A stretch of 64,000 nucleotides of DNA, taken from contig ML681998.1 in the NCBI GenBank assembly GCA_007922195.1, positions 21,452,931 to 21,516,930 of the forward strand, given 5' to 3'. Origin of the DNA: Podocnemis expansa (lineage: Eukaryota > Chordata > Testudines > Podocnemididae). Position numbers and translations under genes: made by a program. The notes under the pieces were generated by a model. The model was not told the DNA's origin, made no database searches, and saw nothing but the letters and a program-made list of their open reading frames with translations. Shown here piece after piece: positions 10,294-22,772 of the stretch (positions are counted from its first letter, which is position 1; every line of letters begins with the position of its first letter).

Positions 10294-11345
10294 CTTGTGT
10301 ACCCTCTTCTCCAACACCCTGGCATAGGCTTTGCTGGAGAGGCTGAGGAGTGTGATTACCCTGTAGTTGGAACACACCTCTGGTCTCCTTTCTTAAAGAT
10401 TGAGACCGCCAGCTCAGTTTGCCAATCCAATGTACTACACTCACCATCCATACAATATTGTAGAGGTGCATTAACCACAATACCCCAAGATTGTTCGGGG
10501 ATTTCAACATCTCCAGGCATGATGGAAATCTTGTCCATCCTTGCTGTCTTGTCACTGCAAGGGAACTATCATAGTGACCTCATCAACAGAAATAGATCTG
10601 TTCCCACTGGGGTTTTCTGGAACTGCCACCTGAAAGGAGGGCCTTTCTACTGGGTGGAAGAGTTCCTCAAATTTCCCCTTCTACTTCTCAACAATCTTCT
10701 CTGTCATCGTCAATGGTTCACCAACCTTACTCAAAACAGACTGGGCAACATGTCACTTACCACTCCTAAGGAGATGAATAGTTTATCGGAACAACTTTGA
10801 GGCTGTGTGGAAGTCATTCTCTAAGGTCTTTCCAGGCTTCTCAGTTTTCACTTTAATGAATGCCACAGCTACAGCCCTCCAAGCCAACCAGTACCTCTAA
10901 GTCATATCAGGAGTCTGATTCATGAGCATTTCTCAGAAGGTCAGCTTTTTCACATTGACAACTTCCTTCACCCTTGATGTCGACAAGCAAATCCTATAGT
11001 TGCCACTAGGACAAGCAACAGCTGCCTTCAGGCCACAGTTTTTCATGGATGCCTCAATGATTAAAGCCCTGAACATGGTCCACTTGACCTCAATGTGCAA
11101 GACCTCACCCAGAATACAGAAGTTCTTCTGGAACGTCTGGAGTTAAAGTCTTTCCTCACAGAATTCTCCACCAGAAGTTCCCAGGTGACCTATACTTCTC
11201 ATTTTGACTGCCTATGTCTATCTGGTTAGCATCCTGTGTGGAGCCCAACTCACCACCAAATGCTGATTGGTTGACAGCTCTGGTCCTTTCTTCACCTAGG
11301 TGTTCAAAACATATGGCCTTTGATCTGATGGCTTGGAAGCAGTGT
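10294..11345 (-). pseudogene. Non-LTR retrotransposon fragment: linker and RT finger region
   Basis: Read leftwards, the broken minus frames give ANQIDIGSQNEK-like and GNFWWRI-like linker text near 11200. Next come KCGLKAAVACPSGNYR-like residues, and then the RT entry around 10300-10540: ISVDEV, DWQTELAVSIFKKGDQR and a TLLSLSSK-like stretch. The IFKKGD block is the classic start of the LINE reverse transcriptase. Multiple stops and frame changes are present. I cannot fix the clade; it is not CR1, judging by sequence. It ends at the MITE, before the catalytic box. Confidence 0.6.
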
Positions 11346-11884
11346 TAGGTGCGGAGCTTTCAGTATGGCTGCATGAAAATTCACAGCATGAATACTCATG
11401 CAATTACATTTTTTCCTGAGTATACACAACACTTTCCTCAAAAATCCTTGCAAACCAAAGCTTTGCTTGTACAGGTGTTTTTGGGAAATGAGTAAAAGGG
11501 GTTTTGCATAATATCAAAGTGAACTGGCACTTTTCATTCAATTGACTGTTTGCAAATACTGTTTTATTTAATTTGTTCTCTCTGTTCTCCCCAATGCCAT
11601 TCTCCAACACATAAAGGATCTTAAATATTGAGTACAAGGTAGTATATTACCCTATACCTGTGTTGCGGAGTAAGCTGTGCAATATACTACGGGCGTAGAC
11701 TGGCACTCTTGCTTGCATATTGAATATACCAGTGTTCTTGGAGCCACAGTTCATTCCCTGTTCTTCTCATGCAGTACAACAGCTTTCAGTTGCTCCTTGC
11801 TGTAGGCTGAAAATGAAGTCTTAATCTAGCCCTGAGGAAGTAAAGCAGGACGAGTTAGAGATTATATAGATTCAACACACCTAC
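11346..11884. other. No gene recognised
   Basis: An AT-rich spacer between two minus-strand LINE fragments. No terminal repeats were seen. Confidence 0.3.
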
Positions 11885-12280
11885 TCTTTCTCCTTCTCCT
11901 CCGCCTCCTCTTCTTGTATGCTGCTTTTCCGAGTGAAAGTAGTGGTGGCAATATGGAGAGTAGGGAGAACCAGACTTCCCTTTCTTCTGTGACAGGTTCC
12001 AGCTCTTCCTGTGGGATACCCAACTATTACCAGGTCATCTGGAAGATATAATCCCTCCAGCATGTCCTGGACTGGCCTCACAGTCTTCTCTACATGGGAC
12101 ATGCCTAGTAGAGTTCCAAAGGAAGCCCATCGAGGGCATCTTCATCAGGTGCCCAGAATACCTCAGCTGACTATTCTTGCTCTTTTGAAGATGATGGAAT
12201 TGGTGCTTGATAGAGCGCCACCTACCCAGTCTATTGTTCCAGAGGGGTACTTCAATGCCCACTTTAAGAAAGATGGAGAT
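11885..12280 (-). pseudogene. Non-LTR retrotransposon C-terminal fragment
   Basis: Minus frames contain RYSGHLMKMPS followed by TRHVPCREDCEASPGHAGG. This matches the conserved C-terminal tail of many vertebrate non-LTR elements (the RWFGHVxRMPxGRLP and GRRPRGRPRTRW blocks), with frameshifts. It may belong to the same family as the fragment at 10294-11345. It lies upstream of that fragment in transcription order, so it is a separate or rearranged copy. Confidence 0.5.
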
Positions 12281-14420
12281 ATCTGGAGGAAAGAGGAATG
12301 GCCTCCTTGAACTAGACTGGAAGTGTGAGTTGTTAATGGACTTCTGAGCTAGTCATGAATTAATGAACACCATATTTCAACACAAGGTTGCTTATAAATA
12401 TATCAGCTGTCAGAGCACCGTTGGTGGAAGAGCCGTGATTAACTTTATAGGAAAATGAAAAGGATATTGGTTACTGCTGAGGTAACAGCTAAGAAACACT
12501 TGCATCACAAAGATCACCTAATATGGCTGTTCACAGTAGCACTCAGATTCAGAGGCCAAGGGAGTCCTGTCTTATAATCATGTATGAAAGTCATCCCAGA
12601 GACACGCAATTTCCTACTAAATCAAGCAGTAAATTAGGGAATATTCCTTCAGAAGGAAAGCAGTTGTTCATGCATGATCAGGATGGGTTTGCTGCTGTTA
12701 CATGGAGTGATTAAGTGCAGGGGAACTCATTGAGTAAGTGCCAGAGTATTTACAATGAGGGTTTAAAAATAACTGGCTGGTTTAGTTTACTTGATACATA
12801 TGTACAGATTTGAATGAACTGTTTGGAAGGCGTAACTACAGATGGAATAAAAAACTCCACTTATATAAAAATATAAGACTACCTTTCAGGTTGGGCATCT
12901 CCAACACCTACATAGCAACCAAATGCATTATCATCACCCCAGGTGAATGCCTTGTGGGCAGATGAAGAATAAGTGATGCAAGGTTGTTATGACAGTTCTC
13001 TCCAGAGATGCAGATATGCATACATATTGAAGAGTACTATGGAAAATCTTGTGTGTCTCCATGGGTTTTTACTATACAATTAAGGGCATTTTCAGAAATA
13101 GAAAGAGGTTAATAAATGTAACTATACTTCTATAAAGGCAGAAAAGTTACAGGAGGAACTATCTGGCACAGAACAAAGGTGCTGAGGTAGGCTCAACAAG
13201 AGTCAATGTGTTACACATTACCAGAGGTAAAGCACAGATATGAACACAGCCCATGTCTTTCAAACTTTGTTAGAAGAATTAGTTGGTTCTTTTTATCCTT
13301 GACACTGGACAACCAAATCTGGGCTTAAAAAACAGATGATTCAATCAAAAAACTGGCTGGATAGTAACCATACCAGAAGAGGCAATTTTCAGTTTCTAAC
13401 AGTCCATGTCCAATCCTTCAAACTGAAGTTTTATCAAACCTCTTTTTTTCTAGCCAGCAGAAAATCCTCAGTAGCAGAAGCTATTTAAAGTCCCTGGTCC
13501 AATATTGAATCCTCAGATTTGGCAGTAGTAGGTTTCAGCTGGATTTTCTGGGCAGTAAGTAACTCAGCAGCAAATTTACTCTTTTTAATACAATGGCAAC
13601 AATTCTTGGAAGTAACAGAAATGACTTCAGAGTGTGCCAAAATTTAAATGAAAAATCTAACTGTAGCTGCCTGTGCAGCTTGCTGGCAGCGCATCCTGAT
13701 TTCATATGGGAGACCAGTGTTCAGATATTCCTGCTTCACCAGCCTGGGGTATATCTTGAAAGTGACATTTATGCATACCACCTTTATAAATTGATATACA
13801 GCACTTTGATGCATGTCATGATATGTGGTGGGAGGTGCAAAGAAGGGGGGGGGGGAAATGGGCTGAGAAAAACCCAGAGTCCAATCTGGGCAGTTTTCTG
13901 ATCAAATGTTGTTAGGAACAGAATATGCTACCATTTGTATTCTTCTGTTAGTTAATCAACACGAATGAAGATAGTTAGATGGGTGGTAAAGACAGCTGAA
14001 TATCTGTCTAAAGAATAATATGGCTAATCTGGGAATAACAAAACATCGGTATTGTAAATATAAAGAAACAGGATGCATCTGTGTGACAGTGCAATGAAAG
14101 GTCTTCATTCTGCTAGATGTTTAAGGAGGTAGTCACTTCTCATACACTGGAAGTGCTTTGCTGGATTGGGGCCAATTTATACAGTGAAGAAATTGTAAAT
14201 TCCTTTAATATAGCTGTTTGCCACACAAAAAGTCTTAAAAACCCACAGCTATATTCCTTTGTTTAATTGTATCAAAAACAAAAGTTCAGAGGAAGCCATT
14301 CACATTAATTTGCTGGGGTTGAGAATTTCTTTATCTACTTTCAGGTGAAAGTCAGTTTTCAATCCAAAATCAAACATTAGAAACAAACTTAGTGTGATAA
14401 GTTCCAAGGAGCAGCGGTGT
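12281..14420. other. Long unassigned stretch
   Basis: No frame over about 100 residues and no terminal repeats that I can pair. A run of G occurs at 13846-13855. The sequence looks like old non-coding DNA. Confidence 0.35.
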
Positions 14421-15520
14421 GATGGTGTTAGGCTAGTTCAGCAAAACAAACTAGGGCTGTGTTCACACACAGGGATTATTTCTTGTATCAGAATAATGCC
14501 TTGTTTTGAAATAACTTAATTTGAATTAACAGTTGTTAATTCAAATTAAGTAAAAACGCAGGAAACGAAATAGCATGTTCACACGTTATCTGCTTCAGGG
14601 GACTGCAGAAAAGGGGCTGCAGCCCCCGGTGGCGGGGTGAGCAGCTGCAGGGCGCTGAAGCCCACCGCCCAAGCTGCCCCCAAATGCCGCCAAGAGGTCG
14701 GGGGCGTGGGGCTCAGCCTGCAGCAGCATGGGCCGGGGTGAGCGTGGCCCGGGATCCCCCGGCGTAGCCGCCCCTGCTGGGGCACGACTGGGGATGCCCC
14801 GGGATTCCCCGGTACAGCCGCCCTTGCTGGGGCTGCCACCGGGGATGCCTCGGGATTCCGTGGCGGGGTTTGGAGGCAGCCAGGGCTTTTAGCTGGCGGG
14901 GAGCAGCCTTGGGCAGCGCTGAACCCTGCCGGTGCCTGCAGCCTGGCTCTGCAGGTACCCTTGGCCTTCAGGGCTGGGCAGTGCTGCTCCCTGCTGGTGC
15001 CTGCAGCCCGGCTCTGCAGGCACTGGCCAGGGGACACCCCTCAGCACCCTGGCCAGGGTGCTGAGGGTTCCCTGGCCAGGGTGCTGAGGGGGCAGCCCTT
15101 GACCTGTTGTTTCGGAACATCTTGTTCCAAAACAACACGTTTGCATGGCGTTGTTTCGAAACAACCATTGCGAAACAACATTGTTTCACCCACAGACTAG
15201 GTTTTACTTGTTTCGAAACAACATGGTTGTTTTGGAGCAACGGCTTCCCGTTGTTCCGAAGCAACCGTGCGTCGTGTGAACAGCTGAAACCTTATTTCGA
15301 AACAACCTCCGTTGTTTTGAAATAAGGCGGCTGTGTGAACACAGCCTAGGAGTCCTATGGCACTTCTAAAGACTAACAAATTTATGTATCTCATGAGCTT
15401 TCATGGGAGAAAATCCAACTTTGTCAGCATCTGTAGTAGGATTTTCTCCTATTGAAAGCGCATGTGATAAATAAGTTTGTTAGTCTTTAAACGTGCCATA
15501 GGATTCCTTGTTTGTAAAGC
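14421..15520. repeat. Penelope-like 3'-end foldback, split by a MITE
   Basis: The minus arm is 14430-14454 (CTAGTTCAGCAAAACAAAC) continued at 15347 (GGAGTCCTATGGCACTTCTA, then AAGACTAACAAATTTATG and a CATGAGCTTTCATGGGAG segment). The plus arm follows at 15428-15515 (ATTTTCTCCTATTGAAAGCG, AAGTTTGTTAGTCTTTAAAC, TAGGATTCCTTGTTTGT). The two 3' ends face outward. The MITE at 14455-15346 interrupts the ACAAGGAGTCC-type site. Confidence 0.62.
14455..15346. mobile_element. Harbinger-like MITE with GC-rich core, 892 bp
   Basis: The ends are GGCTGTGTTCACACACAGGG and GGCTGTGTGAACACAGCC. The duplication is TAG (or CTA if the end is placed one base away). Both flanks belong to one Penelope 3' end, so the target is reconstructed with confidence. 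Outer thirds hold GTTGTTTCGAAACAAC-type and AACTTAATTTGAATTAAC-type palindromes. The core (14600-15100) is about 70 percent GC with repeated GGGATNCCCCGG and CTCTGCAGG words and a CACCCTGGCCAGGGTG palindrome. No protein signal is present. Confidence 0.75.
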
Positions 15521-16142
15521 TTTACCCATCATGCAGTGGAGTGGTTTAGGAGCCAGAGCCAAAGCTCCACCCATTCTCCATCCTGCCTTCTTAACCCTTC
15601 TCCTTTGTGCAGATGCATTACAATACAGTATTTGCTCACACGGTCAAATTAGTTTTCATGAAAGACAGTCTTAGGCAATACAGTTTTTCTAATAGATTTG
15701 CATATTGAACATTTAGTAACTGTGCATTGCTGTGCATATACCAGAATCTATGAAATTCATTTGTATCGAATATCCATATTGAATAAGAGACTGTAGAAAT
15801 AGACCGGCATCTTTATTGCTTATATAATAAGATTCCAGGATTCTGTGTGTCATTTTGAGGTTAAGAACGTCTGCTGAGTCTGTGTGCAGCCGCTGAAGCA
15901 ACTACAGCATGGCTGAGAGCTCTTTTTGTCCAGACTAGCATGAGGTTCAGTCATCACTGGGTTCTGCCCTCTGTCACCATTCAATTTTTAAGTTCTCAGC
16001 CATTTTGATTTTACATCTGTGTGTTGTACAGCTACAGTCAGGCATGTATCTAACCTGTGTCAAAGTCTTAGATCCTTATGGTAGCTGAGGTAAGTCAGCC
16101 AAGCACCATCCTTATTTTAAAGGTAATTTGCACACAACATTA
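15521..16142. other. No gene recognised
   Basis: A spacer between Penelope-derived sequence and the next MITE. No domain-like frames. Confidence 0.35.
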
Positions 16143-16544
16143 GGGTGTGTTCACACAGCAGTCTTATTTCAAAACAACAAAGGTTGTTTTGAAATAAGAA
16201 AGGCCATGTTCACATGACGCACCGTTGTTTTGAAACAATGGGTTCTGTTGTTTTGACACAATGGTGCTGTTTCAAAACAACTTAAACCCCACGTGGGGAC
16301 GAAACAACGTTGTTTCGAAACAATCGTTTCGAAACAATGGCGTCTGAACATGTTTCGAAACAACGGTGACTCGTTTCAAAATAACTGTTGTTTGAACATG
16401 CTATTTCAATTCATGCTTTTTTCCTTAATTCGAATTAACAAAATGTTAATTCAAATTAACTTATTTTGAAATAAGGAGTTATTTCGATACAACTTGTATC
16501 GAAACAACTTGAATTGAAATAACCCCCTGTGTGTGAACATAGCC
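16143..16544. mobile_element. Harbinger-like MITE, 402 bp, TTA duplication
   Basis: It starts GGGTGTGTTCACACAGCAG and ends CTGTGTGTGAACATAGCC, with TTA on both sides (16140-16142 and 16545-16547). Inside are five successive inverted repeats. The first is perfect, with 16-bp arms at 16163-16178 and 16183-16198 (CTTATTTCAAAACAAC and complement). Later ones use GTTGTTTCGAAAC, TTAATTCGAATTAAC and TTTCGATACAACTTGTATCG. Confidence 0.78.
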
Positions 16545-17768
16545 TTACAAGAATTATATGAGGGAAACTGCAGAGATGATGGTAATCTTGGCTCAGCTGC
16601 CACCCCCCATGTGAGAGCACCGGCTTTCAGTTCAAAGGAGTGTATTATTTATTGATTTTAATTTTGATTTAAAAGAAGCCCCTTACCAAAGGGTGTCCAG
16701 CCACAGATTTGAGACCTCCCACTATGCATTTAAAAATACAATCACATAGCAGTTTTAAAACATTAAACAGCCCACTACAGCAGCATTTCTCCCATCCTAC
16801 CACCCCCCTCCTACTCAGACCAAAGTGTAGTCAATAGACCAAAATGGTTTCAACCATCCACAATGTTCACTGAATTTTTCTGTTGGGCAGAAATCCATCC
16901 TCAACAGCCTTAGTCACCCATCAATACTCACCGAAACTGAAGGGGTTTGCAATATGTCTGGAAGGTCAGCAGCCTCAGGCCACTCCTGGCCAGGGCAGGA
17001 AAGTGTTCTGAGGAAAAGAACTCTAGCTGATTATATTCTGACAACGGTGTCCTTCTTTTTATGCAAAGGGACTCACAGCTTGAGCACCCTTGCTGAGGGA
17101 TACTGCACCTGCATGGCATGAGGAGAGACTGCATTTCTACATCCTTACCTTTGACTGTTTGCAACTTTGGGTGCTTATTTGTTCAATTTTAATATTCTTT
17201 CTAATACAGTTTTTTGGTGAAATTTGATATTTTTAAAAAAAGTAAGAAAAGTAATTCCAAAATATGAAACCTTTTGTTTAGATTCCTCTAGCTTACTCTG
17301 TCCCACGAAACACTCTAGTACATGCAATGGACAGTGCTGGGGATACATACTGGTTGAGGCAGGGCTTTTGAAAAGAACACCTCCTGCCTGCCATAGAGCA
17401 ATGTTTTGGAAGGACTCCATCTGCAGAATAGTTTGTTTTGTACTTACGTTGAGGGGCAAGGTGGTTGAGAGCTGGGTCATGATGAGAAGGATTTATTGAC
17501 CAAAATCACCCATGGAGGAGTGGTACAGCAGCCACAGTTGTTAAGTGTAGCCGAAGGGATGTAGGAGCAGCTATGCCCTAAAATTTTTTGTTCCATGCTC
17601 TCATCTCCCACAAATAACCCCTGTGACTTTTCTAAAGATTTATATGGGGATGAAAATTGAGTGCTCATGTAGACTTTTCATGGGGAACTAGAGTGAACAC
17701 TGTGTCTCAACATGATAAATTAGGCTAATCAGAATTTTATGGACCAGTGTTGAGATATTTGATTGTAG
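16545..17768. other. No gene or element recognised
   Basis: Mixed-composition spacer. Short frames on both strands show no domain. Confidence 0.35.
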
Positions 17769-18193
17769 GCATAGGCCATCTTAGCTCTGGAGCAGCTTTG
17801 GCAATTGCCCAGGGCCTTGTGAGAGGGGGCATCTGTGGGGGCAGAGTGAATTCTGGGAGCTGGGTCTGCCTGTTTTAAACCTTCCAGCTGCTGACTGCTG
17901 CACGTTCACACATGGGCCAGCACAGGAGTGGCCAGGCCAGAGAGCAACAAGGCCTTTGCGGTTCCAGCCAGTTAAGTGAGGTATAAAGCCAGGATAAGGG
18001 ATTTGTGGAGGTGCATGAAGCAGGGGTCCTGGAGAGGACAAATGGGAGGCAGCAGGGGGCCAGCAAGGCCTGGCCGAGGTGGCAGGGAGACAGGGGAGCC
18101 CTAGTGAGGCAGCAGTAAGGCTGGTGGGTGAGATGGGGGTGGACCCCATCCTTGACGTTTACCCAGGGCCCCAGAAATACTAAGACCATCCCT
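17769..18193. mobile_element. hAT-like MITE, 425 bp
   Basis: Flanks are GATTGTAG (17761-17768) and GATCGTAG (18194-18201), an 8-bp duplication with one mismatch. The left end GCATAGGCCATCTTAGCTC and the right end read inward, AGGGATGGTCTTAGTATTTC, share CTTAG and resemble hAT ends of the CAGGGCCGGCYYTAG type. CCCAGGGCC lies near both ends. The body is GC-rich and non-coding. Confidence 0.6.
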
Positions 18194-20639
18194 GATCGTA
18201 GGCTTCCTTTTTATTTGCAAAAATATATGCAAATATTCTCTCACTCTTTCACAGTTTTTCAGAAAGATGAATGTGACAAAACACTACTTTATATGGAGTG
18301 AGTTAATTGCCCTTCTAAGAGCAATGCTCCAGTCAAACCATCAGCTGAAGAGTCAGCAAAGCAGTCAGTGGGCAAACAGTTCACTCTGTGGTTGAAAAGT
18401 CTCGGTGTAATTTAATATCATAGCTGAAAATATGAGTATATAAGGCAGGAAAAAGGGAAGCAACAATTCAGAAATAAGAGAACCCTTCCACAATATTTCG
18501 GTGTTCTTCAAAGATCAAGTTTCATGACCTCACATCAAACTAAACTCAAGTAGTATTTCACAAGCATTTTTCTCTATTAAACATTTGTTTTATCTGAGCA
18601 CCTCTGACTAGTTGTCCATGAATGTTGGATCCCCATTATTGCTAGGGGTACACTTGAAAAGTGTTCAAAAGAAATACATAAACTATATTAGAAAATGGGT
18701 TTTATCAAATGTGGAAGTGCCTAGCCTGAGGTTGCATCTTTATGTTGATTTGCTGTGTAACTCATATGTGTTTGCTGTCCCTTACTATTTCATCTTTGAC
18801 ATCTTTGAATCTATGGTCTGTCTGCTAAATTATCTTTTATTTTCACCCCCAGCAAGTATCCAGTGTGCAGCCTGTGGGAGCCAGGATGTATACCAAAGCA
18901 AACTGATAAATGAGGAACTGGTTTCACATCTTTTTGGGTAATGCATTACAGAGTCTAATGCTTAAGAGCTCAGAGGAGGATGTATTTGGGGGGATTCAGG
19001 ACTGGGTGGACTGTTGCCTTGCCAATAGTTATTAAGCTAGTGAGAGTCAAGGGGAGACTTTACGGTTGTGGGCTAATTATTGGGGTTAGGGATCTGAACC
19101 ACAGCCTCCTAGCACCAAGGCAATTGCAGCCTGTCTTTGACATGGCAGCAATCTCTAGCATGAGCTTATAGATTGGCTTTTGACATTGATCCTTTCTAGA
19201 TGGAAATCACAGAGGATTACTTGGGGAATTATTATTCTACTCCAAGGGCTCTAAGTGCTAGAGTAACACATTTCTTTCTTATCTACCCTCTTCTTCAACA
19301 TATACAGGAGGCCACCAGGAAGCTTATTGAAAGTAATGGTTTGTAGTGTCCCTAACATGGAGAAGCTACCCAGCTTTATGGTCACATCCTGTTGGGCCCA
19401 ATTAAGGCAAGAGACTGAATGGTCCACTGCTTGCAGGAAACTGAGGCATGAATGCGGCTTGATGGCTGTGTTTAAGTCTTGAGAGAAACAATTGGCAGAG
19501 CCTGTAGGGAATAACGTTTGTTTTTACCATTAAAGATGTGCAACAGTCACTTGTGACCCAGGTTTGCATTTTGGGAGTCTTGGTAGATCCCAGATTCATA
19601 CCAGATACTGAAATAAGAGTTATAGAGAAAATCTGTTGTCTATATACCTCTGTCAAGGGTGTCTCATGTGAAGGCTAATTTTTCCACAACTAGTCCCTGT
19701 TTCTGTCACTTTGATATTAGACTAGTCGGTATAATTTGAGTTGGTGAAAATTCTTTGTTAAAAATCTTTTTAATTTAACAGGGTCTTTATCTGAAAAACA
19801 ATCATAGGATAATTTTCATTACTTTTGAATTTGTCTAGGGTTTTCAATGAACAATTAAAACTGAAGAATTTCCATGAAAGTTTTGGGGAAATAAAGTTTT
19901 GCTGGAGATTTTTGGTGGGAAACACTGACTGTTTTCCTAACAGCTCTAGTTCTGGTTTTTCTAAAATGTCTGAGTTTTTATCACAACTGGAAATTCTGAT
20001 ATTTCAGTATTTTGTGGCTTTGTTCTTTCTGTCTCCTCTTCTTTTCCCTTTTTGTCTCCAAACAGAACAAAATCAGTTCTTGCAAGTGTTTTGGGTTTTT
20101 TAAATTTTTTTCCACTCTTTCTTTCCATCTTTTATGTTTTGTTTTTTGCTTTGTAACTTTTCAAAATTTCTTCAACTTTAGAAATGTTACAGAGTAGCAA
20201 TTGGAAAAAGACAGTGAAAGTCTGCAACTCAACAAGTACATGTGGCTGGTGTGGGGAAAGCTCATCTGTTTTTCTAGTGTGACTGGTGTTACACTGATGG
20301 TTTTAATTGTAGAAGAGGTCAGAGAAGTTTGCATGGGCCCTTTTATGAATTGAAAACAAACAGAAATGAATTCAGAATAAGAAAGTCAAGAAATTAAAGA
20401 AAATATTATTTAAAGTGTTAGAGCACCTCTCCATAAAACCATTAATCAGCTCCAGAGGATAACATTTTGCAGCACCTTTCTACTTGTTCAGTAGAAACTT
20501 CCTGCCTTTTCTTTTGACTTCAGAGCCTGAAGAACTGGAAGAGTCAGTCCTCTATCAGGCACAAGGAAGCTGCTGGAAAGGCAGCAGATGAACACAGCCC
20601 CACTGTATCAGTGCAGTGGCTCTGCTACAGCCCACATGG
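18194..20639. other. No gene recognised
   Basis: AT-rich with T-rich patches near 20010-20170. One acceptor-like TTTTATTTTCACCCCCAG occurs at 18834-18852, but the open frame after it has no known domain. Confidence 0.35.
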
Positions 20640-21372
20640 AGTTAAGAAGTTGTGTGTAGCCAGCAGCCAATCAGAGAGAGGCTGCTGGTATATAAGAGAG
20701 TAGCAGAGCCAGCCAGCTCAGTCTGCTGTGGGAGGTGCAGGGGGAAGGCTCTCCTCCTGGCAGGCTGGCAATGGGACCCAGCACCCTGCAGAGCACTGAG
20801 TGGGAGCAGGCACTCGGGGCTGACTGAAGCTGGGGATCCCACAGCAGCAGACTGTGGGAGTGGCTGGAACAGCGGTCCAGGGCAATGAGGCCAAGGAGCG
20901 GACAGCGGCTGGACTCCAGTGGTGAGACTGCATGTGGCTGGGTCTGTGGGGAAGTGGCCCAGGGAGTTGACACAGACTGTGGAGTAACTGGAGGAAAGTG
21001 GAGGCCTCAGTGGAGGCATTTAGGGTCCCTGGGCTGGGGCCTGGAGAAGAGGGCAGGCCCAGGCCCCTTCCCGCTCCCTCAATATGCCAGGAGTGCCATG
21101 AGTGCCTGAGGTGGCACAGGCTCATAGGATGTTGACTAATTAAGTGGCCAGAATGAGAGTGACCTGAGGCCATGGACTGTTTTAGTGGACATTACCCTGG
21201 AAGGGGTGGACTCTGGGCTTAGCTGAGGGTTGAGGTCCTGGAACTGGACTCAAGACAGGAGTCTGCATGTGAAGAAGTGGAGCACAGACCACCTGGAGGG
21301 GGAGCCACTTGAGCACATTCTCCAGAAACACCACCGGGAGGCACCCTCCAGGTGGATCTAGTGTTGCACCTG
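20640..21372 (+). other. LTR-like block with promoter elements
   Basis: A GC-rich block in AT-rich flanks opens with a CCAAT box and TATA box (20667-20696), followed by about 680 bp of purine-rich sequence without a credible protein. It ends in a CACCACCGGGAGGCACC segment (21330-21350), a composition and order typical of Gypsy-type LTRs in turtles and crocodilians. No matching second LTR, primer-binding site or target duplication was found, so it may be a solo LTR or a host promoter. Confidence 0.4.
20667..20696 (+). promoter_or_regulatory. CCAAT and TATA boxes
   Basis: CCAAT at 20667-20671 (in GCCAATCAG) lies 17 bases before TATATAAG at 20689-20696. The pair is well placed for a core promoter starting near 20720. 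Confidence 0.5.
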
Positions 21373-22110
21373 CTTACACCCACCATTTGCATCTCTTAAG
21401 CTAAATCAATTAAAGTCAGTTGGTGAAATTCTGTCCTCAGTGACAAAATTGTCATTGATATCAGTGGAACCAAGATTGCAGCCAGTGTTTTCCTCCCGCT
21501 GGTAATGAGCAAGAACTGAACTACAGAATTTTGGCTTTCACTTAGCCTAAGTCAGGCAACAGTTGTTGGAGGCTAGTGGCATAGCAACTTGTGGGTGGAA
21601 TCCTCAGGGAATGGTGCAACGGAGCAAGAGTGCAGGAAATGTTTAATAGGCGGGAATTCTGTATGTTCTTTTAGTTGTTGGCCGAATTGAACTTTCTGGT
21701 AAGCAGAGGGGACCTTAGTTGGCCAGAACTTTCTGGCTGTATGAAAGGGGGTGATGCCATCTTTCCACTGCATGGCATCTGAGAGATTAGTGCTCCTTGG
21801 TTTTTTGAGAGCAGGGCTGTGGGCAGCAGTGGGTGGAGTAGGGGAACAGCTTCCTTCCTGTATCTCCCCTGCTCATTCCCTGGATTTCGGCACAGAAATC
21901 AGATTGGGTCCTGTGGCTGCCCCTGTGCAGTTGCTACTGAACAGAACTAGGGGGATTCAGGCAGTGTTAGGCTACTACTTCACTATCTGCATCTAACCTA
22001 GTTGCAACAAATTGGCAACAGTTCACCTGCCAGCAACAGATGTGAATGGAACAAAGTCACTGATAGAAGCCATAGGGAATTGTCACAATGGACTTCTACT
22101 GCCTAGGCAA

Positions 22111-22134
22111 GCTGATGATGATGATGATGATGAG
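22111..22134. repeat. (GAT)n microsatellite
   Basis: About seven GAT units in a row. A related broken ATC run occurs at 23090-23115. Confidence 0.8.
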
Positions 22135-22758
22135 CCAGAGCGATTCTGCCGATAACAGTATGACTCCTGTAGCACCTGTACTGCTGAGGGACAGGCAGCC
22201 ATGATGAGCAGAGGGAACACTTCTGCAGGATTAGTCCATGCATCCTTGGATCTTTCCCATGGACTCTGGATATAGGGTGATGGGAGTCTCTTCCTCCCTG
22301 TTCTGAAGCCCCAAACCCAGCCTAGCAAGATGATAAAATTTTTCTGACAGGTTTGTTCACTATCCAAAGCCTTCAATTAACAACCCATGAAGTTTTCAGA
22401 TACTGCTACTCCACTGTGTGGGCTTCTCCCTCTGTCCCACTGTATTTTGGGTTAAATAGTTCACTCTTAATGCCTCTTTAAATTGTGAACACCAAACATG
22501 CCCTTGGATCTTCTCCACCTGTCTGCAGAACTGGTTGTTTTCTGTGCCACCTCTCAGCTGGCTGAGTTGGACTGTCACAATATTCCCATTGCACATTCTC
22601 TGAACTCAGTGGGACAAAGCCTTCTTGGTGCACTATTCCTAACCCACACTGTCTCTTTAACTTTGTGACATATTTTGCATATGTGACCTAACTGTCAGCC
22701 CCTGTTGGAAAAAATGTCTGCTTTGTGCTTCTCAGTTTCTATTAAAATGAACTGTGAA

Positions 22759-22772
22759 CCACAAGAGGGCAG
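22759..22772 (+). promoter_or_regulatory. CTCF-like site
   Basis: CCACAAGAGGGCAG matches the CTCF core except for A where C or T is usual at position 5. Sequence match only. Confidence 0.3.

Noticed and set aside
12211..12228. CTCF-like word GAGCGCCACCTACC
   Set aside because: Only the inner part fits, and it lies within LINE-derived coding sequence.
18834..18941. Exon-like piece after a pyrimidine tract ending in CAG, with a CxxC
   Set aside because: Too short, no donor or partner exon recognised, and the frame stops soon after.
20652..21173. Several overlapping open frames over the LTR-like block
   Set aside because: All frames on both strands are open to similar extents, as expected from GC-rich sequence, and none shows a domain.
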